A stretch of DNA of 64,000 nucleotides from Alistipes sp. (GTDB taxonomy: Bacteria; Bacteroidota; Bacteroidia; Bacteroidales; Rikenellaceae), in contig JAGBAX010000014.1 in assembly GCA_017938765.1 (NCBI GenBank), positions 22,135 to 86,134 on the forward strand, read 5' to 3'. The notes beneath the pieces were generated by a model. That model ran no database searches, was not told the DNA's origin, and was given only the letters and a program-made list of their open reading frames with translations. Of this stretch, positions 8,864-17,404 are shown piece after piece (position 1 is the stretch's first letter; every line of letters starts with the position of its first letter). The translations under genes were made by a program, and so were the position numbers.

Positions 8864-9930
8864 TGGCAAAAAGCACACGAAAATTTAAGGATTGCGATGC
8901 TGACTTTCGCAAAATTTGCGCCGATATAGAGAGTCGCAAATATGCCCCCGTCTACCTACTTTCAGGCGAGGAGCCATACTTCATTGACATTATCTCCGAG
9001 AAGATTGCCACCACAGTACTCAACGAGGCGGAGAGAGCCTTTAACCAGGTTGTTGTCTACGGCAGGGATACAGACGGTAGCGCCATTGCCAGCCAGTGCC
9101 GCCAAATCCCGATGATAGGGGGATATACAGTGGTTATTGTCAAGGAGGCACAGGCTATGCCACAATTAGAGCAATTAGCAGCCTACACTGCCAACCCCGT
9201 ACAATCTACCATTCTGGTAATATGTCACAAGGAGAAGAGCCCCGACAAGCGACAGTCTCTCTACAAGAGTTGCCTTGCCAATGGCGTGGTCTTTGAGTCT
9301 ATCCGTCCACGAGACTACGAGATTAAGGATTGGCTTGGAGGCTTTGTGGCTCAACATGGACTTCAGATGGCGCCAAACTGCGCACAAACGCTTGTTGACC
9401 ACCTCGGCACAGATATCTCACGCATAGGCAATGAGATTAACAAACTTATTGTCTCTCTGCCTGAGAATTGTAGTCGCATAACAGCTACAGAGATTGAGAC
9501 ATACATCGGTATTTCAAAGGATTTCAACATATATGAGCTTTGCCGCGCTGTAGCAGTAAAAGATGTCAAGCGAGCGATGAATATTGCCGACCACCTCGCA
9601 CAGAACTCAAAGCAAACCCCTCTACTGCTGATAATTATGGCTCTCTCCGGCACCTTCCGCGAGATATTTATTGTTGAGTATCTCCGCTGGTTAGAGCGAG
9701 TAAAGCGCGTTCCATTCCCAACAGACCAGGAGCTACTTGGTCACCTCAAGGGTATTAATATATACGCCCTGCGCGATATTAAAAGCTACTCAAGCCTATG
9801 GCCGCGACCCAAACTCTTTAACATCTTAGGCTTGCTACGAGAGTACGACGGTAAAAGTAAAGGTATAGGCTCTGGAGGCAAGAGTGATGGCGAACTATTA
9901 ACCGAGTTACTACTAAAAATTTTTATGTAA
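8863..9930 (+). CDS. holA: DNA polymerase III subunit delta
   Basis: 355 residues. The delta subunit of the clamp loader opens the beta sliding clamp. The start region APVYLLSGEEPYFIDIISEKI and the stretches with GGYTVVIVKEAQAM and LVICHKEKSPDKRQSLYK match the degenerate AAA+ fold of HolA, which lacks a P-loop, as here. The C-terminal collar domain follows. The start codon shares one base with the tilS stop. Length is normal. Confidence 0.9.
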   Translation: MAKSTRKFKDCDADFRKICADIESRKYAPVYLLSGEEPYFIDIISEKIATTVLNEAERAFNQVVVYGRDTDGSAIASQCRQIPMIGGYTVVIVKEAQAMPQLEQLAAYTANPVQSTILVICHKEKSPDKRQSLYKSCLANGVVFESIRPRDYEIKDWLGGFVAQHGLQMAPNCAQTLVDHLGTDISRIGNEINKLIVSLPENCSRITATEIETYIGISKDFNIYELCRAVAVKDVKRAMNIADHLAQNSKQTPLLLIIMALSGTFREIFIVEYLRWLERVKRVPFPTDQELLGHLKGINIYALRDIKSYSSLWPRPKLFNILGLLREYDGKSKGIGSGGKSDGELLTELLLKIFM

Positions 9931-9933
9931 GCT

Positions 9934-10698
9934 ATGGAGCACTTCCTTATTAAAGATAACTCGGTTATCAAGTACAATACAGATGAGCTAACAGTTTGTC
10001 CATGTCAACGAATGCGCACCAAAGGATATAACATTATAAACCTTACTCGCCACCTTGAGTTGTTAGACTTTACATACAACATCCTTTACGGAGAGTCATG
10101 CACACTACAACAGAGCGAAGTAGAGAGTGCATGCAACACCTTGCTACTAAAAGGAGGTTATTCTAGTTCTGCCACACATATTGTTGAGATGCAGTACGAC
10201 CAGAACAAGAGTCTTCTACTGCGCGTAGTTGAGACATCTCCTTACAAGGAGTTTGCACTACGTGCCCTACGCCCTAATGCACAGCTGTTTAGCATTGAGG
10301 GGCATGAGCTTACACTGCAGACCACTGCTGCGACTCAATTCACAGAGCTACTACGACTGCTCTCTCGCCACTACAACTGCGATGTTCCACTCTGCGTAAA
10401 TAGCCAGGGTGAGGTGTGGAGCGTAGATGGCACAGTGCCATTTGTCGTTAAAGGCAAACAGATAACTATCGGCACGTCTATGGATACCGTCGAGGCTGAA
10501 ATGGCTGCCACAGCATTAGCAAGCCTTATCAAGTATGAGGTTAAAATGGATATAATAACGGTTGATCAGGCATTAGATGCTGACGAGATTTTCTATGTAG
10601 ACAGTCGCGGCATCACCTGCCTAAAATCAATCTCAGGGAATATGTTGAGCGACAATATCGCCAACCTCCTCTATCGTACACTAAACTTTGTAGTATAA
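9934..10698 (+). CDS. Unknown protein, possibly a degenerate class IV aminotransferase-like fold
   Basis: 254 residues, soluble. I do not recognise it firmly. Three pieces are arranged as in the PabC/branched-chain aminotransferase fold (class IV PLP enzymes): an N-terminal segment with [18 protein letters not shown], a middle [19 protein letters not shown] segment and the C-terminal [20 protein letters not shown], which resembles the family's conserved AxEVFxTNSxRGI. The expected catalytic lysine motif (KxLNY-like) is not visible, so it may be inactive or the likeness may be spurious. It sits between holA and mnmA, 3 bases after the first and overlapping the second (TAATGG), so it belongs to the operon. 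Confidence 0.45.
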   Translation: MEHFLIKDNSVIKYNTDELTVCPCQRMRTKGYNIINLTRHLELLDFTYNILYGESCTLQQSEVESACNTLLLKGGYSSSATHIVEMQYDQNKSLLLRVVETSPYKEFALRALRPNAQLFSIEGHELTLQTTAATQFTELLRLLSRHYNCDVPLCVNSQGEVWSVDGTVPFVVKGKQITIGTSMDTVEAEMAATALASLIKYEVKMDIITVDQALDADEIFYVDSRGITCLKSISGNMLSDNIANLLYRTLNFVV

Positions 10699-11873
10699 TG
10701 GCAAAAGTTGTTATAGGACTATCTGGAGGCGTAGACTCATCCGTTGCAGCGTGGCTACTCAAGGAGCAGGGGCACGAGGTCATCGGTCTGTTTATGCGCA
10801 ACTGGCACGACACGACAGGTACTCTTGAGGGAGACTGCCCTTGGTACGACGACCAACTCTTTGCTGAGCTTGTTGCAAAGCGCCTTGACATACCGTTCCA
10901 CTTTGTAGACCTCTCGGAGCAGTACCGCGAGCGCGTTGTAGAGTATATGTTTGCCGAGTACGAGAGGGGTAGGACACCAAATCCCGATGTACTGTGCAAC
11001 CGCGAGATAAAGTTTGATGTATTCCTTAAGGAGGCACTTAAGCTCGGCGCAGAGTATGTCGCTACGGGACACTACTGCCGAAAGAGCGAGCAGACCGTTG
11101 ATGGCAAGACAACTTACTCTCTGCTTGCAGGAACAGATAGTAACAAAGACCAGAGCTACTTCCTCTGCCAGCTTACTCAGGAGCAGTTGAAGTACGCCCT
11201 CTTCCCTATCGGGCACCTTACAAAGCCTGAGGTGCGCGAGATTGCACTACAACAAAAGCTCGCAACAGCAAAGCGTAAAGATTCGCAGGGAATATGCTTT
11301 GTCGGCAAGGTAGACCTTCCAGTATTTCTACAGCAGAAGCTCGCCACCCGTAAGGGAAACATCCACGAGATAGTGCCCACTTGGCCAAAGTACGCTCGTT
11401 ATGCCGAAGATACAACTCTTGAGGGCATGGCGCGTCCATATAGCTACACTGTGCGCGACGGCAAGAAGATTGGCGAGCATACGGGCGCGCACTTCTACAC
11501 CATCGGACAGCGCAAGGGTCTGGGTATTGGAGGGCGCAAACAGTCTCTGTTTATCATCGGCACAGATGTTGTGACAAACACAATCTATGTTGGCCAGGGC
11601 GATGACCATCCAGGACTCTATCGCAGGGCTCTCAAAGTTCTACCTACTGAGATACACTGGATAGATACAACTGAGGCATTGAAGACAGGTGAGACTCGCC
11701 GCTATCAAGTCCGCATTCGCTATCGTCAGCCACTGCAAGAGGCTACGTTGCATATGACAGACGATGGCGCATACATAGTTTTTGACACTCCACAGCGTAG
11801 CATTGCAGCGGGTCAATTTGTGGCGTGGTACGACGGCGATAGAGTGGTCGGCTCAGGTGTAATATCTGCCTGA
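10698..11873 (+). CDS. mnmA: tRNA 2-thiouridine(34) synthase MnmA
   Basis: 391 residues. It thiolates U34 of tRNA-Lys, -Glu and -Gln. The PP-loop SGGVDS is at residues 9-14; the catalytic cysteines are C100 in [14 protein letters not shown] and C200 in [10 protein letters not shown]. The [10 protein letters not shown] segment of the central domain and the C-terminal beta-barrel are present. The ATG overlaps the preceding stop. It is the last gene of the murB operon and is followed by a hairpin terminator. With tilS this operon holds two tRNA wobble-base modifying enzymes. Confidence 0.96.
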   Translation: MAKVVIGLSGGVDSSVAAWLLKEQGHEVIGLFMRNWHDTTGTLEGDCPWYDDQLFAELVAKRLDIPFHFVDLSEQYRERVVEYMFAEYERGRTPNPDVLCNREIKFDVFLKEALKLGAEYVATGHYCRKSEQTVDGKTTYSLLAGTDSNKDQSYFLCQLTQEQLKYALFPIGHLTKPEVREIALQQKLATAKRKDSQGICFVGKVDLPVFLQQKLATRKGNIHEIVPTWPKYARYAEDTTLEGMARPYSYTVRDGKKIGEHTGAHFYTIGQRKGLGIGGRKQSLFIIGTDVVTNTIYVGQGDDHPGLYRRALKVLPTEIHWIDTTEALKTGETRRYQVRIRYRQPLQEATLHMTDDGAYIVFDTPQRSIAAGQFVAWYDGDRVVGSGVISA

Positions 11874-11902
11874 TACATAGCGATTATGGCACAATTGGTG
11901 GG

Positions 11903-11927
11903 ACTATTAAAAAAATTAATAGTTTTT
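11903..11927 (+). terminator. Terminator of the murB-mnmA operon
   Basis: Stem ACTATTAA / TTAATAGT (8 perfect pairs) around a five-base A loop, followed by TTTTT, 29 bases after the mnmA stop. Confidence 0.7.
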
Positions 11928-11961
11928 GCTCATTTTGTGTCGTTGTTTACAAAAAAATTAC

Positions 11962-11969
11962 TATATTTG
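11962..11969 (+). promoter_or_regulatory. Promoter -7 element of ppdK
   Basis: TATATTTG matches the Bacteroidota -7 consensus. The upstream element is unclear: TTG at 11943-11945 is 16 bases away, shorter than usual. The predicted leader is about 60 bases. Confidence 0.55.
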
Positions 11970-12038
11970 CTGTTCGGAACAGATAGAAACGAAAAAACAA
12001 TCAAATTTATATTTAATTAACACAAAAATTAAAGATTT

Positions 12039-14765
12039 ATGGCAAATGTTAAACGCGTCTACACCTTCGGTAACAAAGAGGCTGAGGGTAATGGCAAAAT
12101 GAGAGAGTTGCTCGGTGGTAAGGGTGCCAACCTCGCCGAGATGAACCTTATCGGTATTCCAGTACCTCCAGGCTTCACTATCACAACCGAGGTTTGTGCA
12201 GAGTACTACAAGCATGGTCAGCAGGCAATTATTGATATTCTTCGTCCAGACGTAGAGGCTGCTATCGCTCAGGTAGAGGCTCTTACTGGTCGCAAGTTTG
12301 GCGATGCGAAGCTTCCACTTCTCGTATCAGTTCGTTCAGGTGCTCGTGCATCTATGCCAGGTATGATGGATACTATCCTCAACCTCGGTATGAACGATGA
12401 GGCTGTAGAGGCTGTAGCTCAGCTCTCTGGCAACCCACGTTTCGCTTGGGACTCTTACCGTCGTTTCGTACAGATGTACGGTGACGTTGTACTGGGTATG
12501 AAGCCAGTATCAAAGGAGGATCAGGATCCATTTGAGGTTATTATTGAGGAGATGAAAGAGGCTCGCGGTGTTAATCTTGACACTGAGCTCTCTACTGACG
12601 ACCTTAAGGAGCTTGTTGTTAAGTTCAAGGCTGCTGTTAAGGCTCAGACTGGCTCTGACTTCCCAGTAAATCCTTGGGATCAGCTTTGGGGTGCTATCTG
12701 CGCAGTATTCGGCTCTTGGATGAACGACCGCGCAATCCTCTACCGTAAGCTCAACAACATCCCAGCAGAGTGGGGTACTGCAGTAAACGTACAGGCAATG
12801 GTATTCGGTAACATGGGTGACAACTCAGCTACTGGTGTTGCATTCTCTCGTGATGCTGCAACTGGCGAGAACATCTTCAACGGTGAGTACCTTATCAACG
12901 CACAGGGTGAGGATGTTGTAGCAGGTATCCGCACACCACAGCAGATTACTATTGAGGGTTCAAAGCGTTGGGCTAAGGCTCAGAACATCTCTGAGGAGGA
13001 GCGCGCAACTAAGTATCCTTCACTTGAGGAGGTTATGCCAGAGGTATACAAGGAGCTTAACGAGATTCAGCACCACCTTGAAGAGTACTTCACTGATATG
13101 CAGGATATTGAGTTTACTATTCAGGACGGTAAGCTCTGGATGCTCCAGTGCCGTAACGGTAAGCGCACAGGTGCAGCGATGGTTAAGATCGCTATGGATA
13201 TGCTCCGCGAGGGTCTTATTGACGAGAAGACCGCAGTTCTTCGTTGTGAGCCAGAGAAGCTCGATGAGCTGCTCCACCCTGTATTTGATAAGCAGGCAAT
13301 CAAGAGTGCAAAGGTTGTAGTTAAGGGTCTTCCAGCATCTCCAGGTGCAGCTACTGGTCCAGTAGTATTCTTTGCAGATGACGCTGAGAAGGTATTTGCT
13401 CAGACAGGCCAGAAGGCTATCCTTGTTCGTATTGAGACCTCTCCAGAGGATCTTAAGGGTATGCTTGATGCAGCTGGTATCCTTACCGCTCGTGGTGGTA
13501 TGACATCTCACGCAGCAGTTGTTGCTCGTGGTATGGGTAAGTGCTGCGTATCAGGTGCTGGCGAGCTTGAGATTGACTACAAGGCTCGTACAATCAAGAT
13601 TGGCGACCTTACTATTAAGGAGGGTGACTGGATTTCACTCAACGGTTCAACTGGTGAGGTTTACCTTGGTAAGGTAGCTACTAAGGAGGCAACTCTTGAT
13701 GGCGACTTTGGTAAGCTTATGGAGCTTGCAGCTAAGTACTCTAAGCTCAAGGTTCGCGCTAATGCTGATACTCCACGCGATGCTGAGCAGGCATTTGCTT
13801 TCGGTGCTGAGGGTATCGGTCTTTGCCGTACAGAGCATATGTTCTTTGAGGGCGAGCGTATCAAGGCTATCCGCGAGATGATTCTCTCTGACGATGAGGC
13901 TGGTCGTCGCGTAGCTCTTGCAAAGCTTCTTCCAATGCAGCGTGGCGACTTTGAGGGTCTGTTCCGCGTTATGAAGGGCTATCCAGTGATTGTTCGTCTG
14001 CTTGACCCACCATTGCACGAGTTTGCTCCTAACACAGAGAAGGATCAGCGCGAGATGGCAGAGGTTATGGGCATTACATACGAGAAGGTTGTAGCAAAGG
14101 TTGAGGCTCTTCACGAGGTAAACCCTATGCTCGGTCATCGTGGTTGCCGTCTTGGTAACACATATCCAGAGATTACCGAGATGCAGGCACGCGCAATCAT
14201 TGAGGCTGCTATGAATGTAAAGGCTTCAGGTGTTGATGTGAAGGTTGAGATTATGGTTCCACTGGTAGGTAACCACAAGGAGCTCCGTGCACAGAAGGCT
14301 GTTATTGACCGTGTAGCTAACGAGGTATTCGCAGAGCGCAACGACAAGATTGACTACCTTGTAGGTACTATGATTGAGGTTCCACGTGCAGCTGTTACTG
14401 CAAACCAGATTGCAGAGGTTGCTGAGTTCTTCTCATTCGGTACTAACGACCTTACACAGATGACTCTCGGTTTCTCTCGTGACGATATCGCTAAGTTCTT
14501 GCCTATCTACCTTGAGAAGAACCTCATCAAGGCTGACCCATTCAAGGTTCTTGACCGCAACGGTGTTGGTCAGCTTGTTCGTGAGGCTGTTATGAAGGGC
14601 CGCTCTACTCGCCTTGAGCTCAAGTGCGGTATCTGCGGTGAGCACGGTGGTGAGCCATCATCTGTTGAGTTCTGCCACTTCGCAGGTCTTGACTATGTAA
14701 GCTGCTCTCCATTCCGCGTGCCTATCGCTCGCCTTGCAGCAGCTCACGCTGCTCTTAAGGAGTAA
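12039..14765 (+). CDS. ppdK: Pyruvate, phosphate dikinase
   Basis: 908 residues, full length. It interconverts ATP + Pi + pyruvate with AMP + PPi + phosphoenolpyruvate; in anaerobic Bacteroidota it serves glycolysis with PPi or PEP formation. The N-terminal ATP-grasp domain opens with LLGGKGANLAEM; the swivelling His domain carries GGMTSHAAVVARGMGK with the phosphorylated His near residue 490; the PEP/pyruvate TIM barrel ends with CGICGEHGGEP, holding the catalytic Cys. Codon use is strongly biased toward GGT, GCT, CGT, AAC and GAG, unlike the murB operon, which signals very high expression. It is monocistronic, with its own promoter and terminator. Confidence 0.98.
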   Translation: MANVKRVYTFGNKEAEGNGKMRELLGGKGANLAEMNLIGIPVPPGFTITTEVCAEYYKHGQQAIIDILRPDVEAAIAQVEALTGRKFGDAKLPLLVSVRSGARASMPGMMDTILNLGMNDEAVEAVAQLSGNPRFAWDSYRRFVQMYGDVVLGMKPVSKEDQDPFEVIIEEMKEARGVNLDTELSTDDLKELVVKFKAAVKAQTGSDFPVNPWDQLWGAICAVFGSWMNDRAILYRKLNNIPAEWGTAVNVQAMVFGNMGDNSATGVAFSRDAATGENIFNGEYLINAQGEDVVAGIRTPQQITIEGSKRWAKAQNISEEERATKYPSLEEVMPEVYKELNEIQHHLEEYFTDMQDIEFTIQDGKLWMLQCRNGKRTGAAMVKIAMDMLREGLIDEKTAVLRCEPEKLDELLHPVFDKQAIKSAKVVVKGLPASPGAATGPVVFFADDAEKVFAQTGQKAILVRIETSPEDLKGMLDAAGILTARGGMTSHAAVVARGMGKCCVSGAGELEIDYKARTIKIGDLTIKEGDWISLNGSTGEVYLGKVATKEATLDGDFGKLMELAAKYSKLKVRANADTPRDAEQAFAFGAEGIGLCRTEHMFFEGERIKAIREMILSDDEAGRRVALAKLLPMQRGDFEGLFRVMKGYPVIVRLLDPPLHEFAPNTEKDQREMAEVMGITYEKVVAKVEALHEVNPMLGHRGCRLGNTYPEITEMQARAIIEAAMNVKASGVDVKVEIMVPLVGNHKELRAQKAVIDRVANEVFAERNDKIDYLVGTMIEVPRAAVTANQIAEVAEFFSFGTNDLTQMTLGFSRDDIAKFLPIYLEKNLIKADPFKVLDRNGVGQLVREAVMKGRSTRLELKCGICGEHGGEPSSVEFCHFAGLDYVSCSPFRVPIARLAAAHAALKE

Positions 14766-14787
14766 GGAATATACCTTATATATTATT

Positions 14788-14821
14788 AGAGGGATGCTCA
14801 AAGAAGTGTCCCTCTTTTTTT
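14788..14821 (+). terminator. Terminator of ppdK
   Basis: Stem AGAGGGA / TCCCTCT with a 14-base loop, followed by an eight-T run, 22 bases after the ppdK stop. Confidence 0.85.
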
Positions 14822-14888
14822 GTGTATATAGTGGCATAATCATTGTGTTTAAACAATCTGTTTTTTCATTGAAAATTGCTTAACAAAT

Positions 14889-14919
14889 TTTGCAATACAA
14901 AAAACTTTTCTTATCTTTG
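14889..14919 (+). promoter_or_regulatory. Promoter of the tandem small secreted-protein genes
   Basis: TTTG (14889-14892) and TATCTTTG (14912-14919), 19 bases apart, match both Bacteroidota promoter elements. Leader of about 65 bases to the ATG at 14990. Confidence 0.7.
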
Positions 14920-14989
14920 AAAAACAAACAGAGATAAAAACAATATATCTGTGAAATTTTTATTGTACAACTATTAATAACGATTGACT

Positions 14990-15478
14990 ATGAAGAAGAT
15001 AATCCTTGCACTTGCATTTGTATTGTGTGCTGCAAGCGTTTCTGCTGAGGGTTGGGGTGTTGGAGGTCGTTTAGGCTCTGGATTTCAGGCACAAGCAGAG
15101 TATACATTTAACAACGACAACTATATTGATGCCCGCTTTGGTATGTCGTGGTGCAATAAGGGAGCTAATATTATGGCTGACTTGACTGCCCTATACCAGT
15201 GGAACATTACAAAGATGGACTGGACACCTCGCGCTGGCGAGTGGTTCTTTGATGCAGGCCTTGGTGCAAGTGTCGGTGGCAGAGAGCACTACGCATATAT
15301 AGGCGTTGCTGGAGGCGCTAAATTAGGCATTAGGTTCAACGGCGCCCCTGTTAAATTGGCTATTGACTGGACTCCAGTTATCGGCCCAGGTATAGTTTAC
15401 GGTGGCGGAAATAGCCACGCGACATTCAACGAGTACGGATTGGTAAACTTTGGTATTAGTTGCGTATACTGCTTCTAA
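14990..15478 (+). CDS. Small exported beta-barrel-like protein (first of a tandem pair)
   Basis: 162 residues from the ATG that begins MKKIILALAFVLCAASVSA, a clean signal peptide; an upstream in-frame TTG at 14984 is less likely. The mature part is rich in alternating aromatic and Gly residues (GWGVGGRLGSGFQAQAEY, YIDARFGMSW, LYQWNITKMDW) and ends FGISCVYCF, with a terminal Phe as in outer-membrane barrels. Similar in length and pattern to the next gene, so the pair arose by duplication. Function unknown; an 8-strand outer-membrane barrel is the likely fold. The two C-terminal Cys residues are conserved between the copies. Confidence 0.75.
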   Translation: MKKIILALAFVLCAASVSAEGWGVGGRLGSGFQAQAEYTFNNDNYIDARFGMSWCNKGANIMADLTALYQWNITKMDWTPRAGEWFFDAGLGASVGGREHYAYIGVAGGAKLGIRFNGAPVKLAIDWTPVIGPGIVYGGGNSHATFNEYGLVNFGISCVYCF

Positions 15479-15507
15479 ACTTGTCAAACATTAAATACTT
15501 TATTATT

Positions 15508-15978
15508 ATGAAGAGACTTTTTCTTGCATTAGCATTCCTGTTTTTTGCTGTAAGCGCATCAGCACAGGGTTGGGGCCTTGGTGCTCGTATTAACGCAGGT
15601 GTTCAGCTTCAGGGCGAGTACCACTTTGCATCTGAGAACTATCTTGACGCTCGTCTGGGTATTGCATTTCCAGATGGTCTTAATCTTGACCTTACTGTGC
15701 TCTATCAGTGGAACATTGGCAACTGGGACTGGACTCCAAAGGCTGGTACATGGTTCTTTGATGCTGGTGTTGGTCCTCAGGCTGCACTGTTCCTCAAGGA
15801 CAACGGTGGCGTATATGTAGGTGCTGCTGGTGATGCTAAGTTTGGTATCAAATTCAACAAGGTACCTATCAAGCTTGCTATTGATTACACTCCTGGTGTA
15901 GGTCTTATGTGCACAAATGGTGGTGGCTTCAGAGGTAGCTGGTTTAACTTCGGTCTTAGCTGCGTATATTGCTTCTAA
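15508..15978 (+). CDS. Small exported beta-barrel-like protein (second of a tandem pair)
   Basis: 156 residues, starting at the ATG of MKRLFLALAFLFFAVSASAQ (signal peptide ending in an A-x-A site). The mature protein parallels its neighbour: QGWGLGARINAGVQLQGEYHF, YLDARLGIAF, LYQWNIGNWDWTPKAGTW, and the same C-terminus FGLSCVYCF. It follows the first copy by 29 bases and shares its promoter. Codon use is of the highly expressed type (GGT, GCT, CTT), so it may be an abundant envelope protein. No enzymatic motif is seen. Confidence 0.75.
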   Translation: MKRLFLALAFLFFAVSASAQGWGLGARINAGVQLQGEYHFASENYLDARLGIAFPDGLNLDLTVLYQWNIGNWDWTPKAGTWFFDAGVGPQAALFLKDNGGVYVGAAGDAKFGIKFNKVPIKLAIDYTPGVGLMCTNGGGFRGSWFNFGLSCVYCF

Positions 15979-15996
15979 GGGCTGTTAAAAGCAATT

Positions 15997-16031
15997 AAAA
16001 GTGCGTTTTTGTTGAAAAAACGCACTTTTTT
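15997..16031 (+). terminator. Terminator after the tandem barrel genes
   Basis: Stem AAAAGTGCGTTTTT / AAAAAACGCACTTTTT with loop GTTG and a T run, about 20 bases past the stop. The A/T symmetry lets it act on both strands. Confidence 0.85.
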
Positions 16032-16041
16032 TCTTAAAAAA

Positions 16042-16073
16042 TTTGGTTATTACAAAAAAAGCCTCTATATTTG
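16042..16073 (+). promoter_or_regulatory. Promoter of tRNA-Arg
   Basis: TTTG (16042-16045) and TATATTTG (16066-16073), 20 bases apart, 18 bases before the tRNA. Confidence 0.75.
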
Positions 16074-16091
16074 CACTCGCAATCAGCAAAT

Positions 16092-16165
16092 GGCTCCGTA
16101 GCTCAACTGAATAGAGTACTTGACTACGGATCAAGCGGTTCCAGGTTTGAATCCTGGCGGAGTCA
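16092..16165 (+). tRNA. tRNA-Arg(ACG)
   Basis: A 74-base cloverleaf. Acceptor GGCTCCG / CGGAGTC (one G-T), D arm GCTC/GAGT, anticodon stem CTTGA/TCAAG with loop CTACGGA giving anticodon ACG, T arm CCAGG-TTTGAAT-CCTGG, discriminator A; the 3' CCA is not encoded. An ACG anticodon needs A34-to-inosine editing, and the enzyme for this, TadA, is encoded at 55224-55670. Confidence 0.96.
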
Positions 16166-16168
16166 CTG

Positions 16169-16195
16169 AAAAGGTCACCATCTGGTGACCTTTTT
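16169..16195 (+). terminator. Terminator after tRNA-Arg
   Basis: Stem AAAGGTCACC / GGTGACCTTT with loop ATCT and a T run, starting 3 bases after the tRNA. Confidence 0.85.
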
Positions 16196-16226
16196 CGTTT
16201 TTCTATAACTCCCTGCACAATATTAA

Positions 16227-16258
16227 TTTGGAAATTTAACTTTTTCACATTAACTTTA
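16227..16258 (+). promoter_or_regulatory. Probable promoter of the 16288-22159 operon
   Basis: TTTG (16227-16230) and TAACTTTA (16251-16258), 20 bases apart; the -7 element has A for the final G. It is 29 bases before the ATG at 16288. Confidence 0.5.
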
Positions 16259-16287
16259 TCTATTAATAAAGCAATGCTGCACGAACT

Positions 16288-17403
16288 ATGGGATTTAAGA
16301 TACTCTCCGCGATAATAGATATTAACGACCAACTCTCTGAGGCTGTCAGAGAGGGGCTACAGCGCGTGGCAGCTGAAAGAGTATGCGGCATTGTGGTCTA
16401 CGGCACAAGTGAAGTGTTGGAGTATCACGCTCTACTGACGACAATAAAATATGCAGTTTACGACTCTCTATCTAAAACTGTTCCCGTAACGCTTGTTCCG
16501 CAGTATCTACTTCCAAATGGGGCTCTTAAAATGGATATCTACACCCTTGAGGGAAGCGATAAAATCACAACGGGTACAATCAGTGGCGTGTGCTATGGTT
16601 TACTTGAGAACAAGTACGAGTCACTACTCTTTATTGAAGGTATTGCTGCGACCAATTTTGCAGATAGCGTAGAGAGTCAGAGCCGAGAGGTCTTTGGACA
16701 GTTAGATAGTCTTCTTGCTGCCCACAACTTTAGAGTAGATGACATTGTCCGCCAGTGGAACTATATCGGAAATATTGTCGGTAGCAGAGCTGGTAAGCAG
16801 AACTATCAGGAGTTTAACGATGCTCGTACGGCGTACTACAGTAGTGGACATTGGCAGAATGGTTACCCTGCTGCTACAGGCATTGGTGCAAGTGGAGAGG
16901 GAATTATTGTCAGCGCTATAGCCTTTAAGCGCGCAGATAATAGTGGTGTATACCCTATTGACAACCCTTTGCAAGTGGCTGCGCACACATACTCAAAAGA
17001 TGTGCTGATAGATAGCCGAGCAGATGCAGTAAAGAGTACGCCAAAGTTTGAGAGAGCAAAAGTAATTACTACAAGTCGTGGTGCATGCTGCTTTGTATCA
17101 GGCACGGCTGCTATTCGTGGTGAGCAGAGCGTGGAGGACACTTCGGCAGCAGAGCAGACAAGGCTAACTATTGAAAACATTGCCAATCTGGTATCAAAGG
17201 AGAACCTTGAGAAGTTTAATTGCCCGCCATACGAGTTAGAGTATCAACAGCTACAAGTATTTATAAAGCGGGCTGAGGATTTTGACGATGTGCGCGCAGT
17301 GGTTGAGCGCAACTATGTCAGCGTACCGACAGTCTATACCATTGCCGATGTATGCCGCAGTGAACTACTTGTTGAGATAGAGGGAATTTTAACATCACAA
17401 TAA
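16288..17403 (+). CDS. RidA/chorismatase (FkbO/Hyg5)-like protein
   Basis: 371 residues, soluble. The C-terminal half resembles YjgF/RidA-fold chorismatases such as FkbO, Hyg5 and XanB2: DDIVRQWNYIGNIVG (about 150-165), then YQEFNDARTAYYSS and GYPAATGIGA (about 190-200), and a late SRGACCFVSGTAAIRGEQS block in the usual place of the family's glycine-rich GTAS-like motif. Chorismatases hydrolyse chorismate to hydroxybenzoate or a dihydrodiol plus pyruvate; activity here is inference. It leads an operon with DUF1549/DUF1553 and DUF1501 genes and sits 1 base before the next start. No quinone or siderophore genes are nearby to confirm a hydroxybenzoate role. Confidence 0.6.
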   Translation: MGFKILSAIIDINDQLSEAVREGLQRVAAERVCGIVVYGTSEVLEYHALLTTIKYAVYDSLSKTVPVTLVPQYLLPNGALKMDIYTLEGSDKITTGTISGVCYGLLENKYESLLFIEGIAATNFADSVESQSREVFGQLDSLLAAHNFRVDDIVRQWNYIGNIVGSRAGKQNYQEFNDARTAYYSSGHWQNGYPAATGIGASGEGIIVSAIAFKRADNSGVYPIDNPLQVAAHTYSKDVLIDSRADAVKSTPKFERAKVITTSRGACCFVSGTAAIRGEQSVEDTSAAEQTRLTIENIANLVSKENLEKFNCPPYELEYQQLQVFIKRAEDFDDVRAVVERNYVSVPTVYTIADVCRSELLVEIEGILTSQ

Positions 17404-17404
17404 T

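Noticed and set aside
15985-16332. 115-codon minus-strand frame over tRNA-Arg
   Set aside because: It crosses a terminator, a tRNA gene and two promoters.
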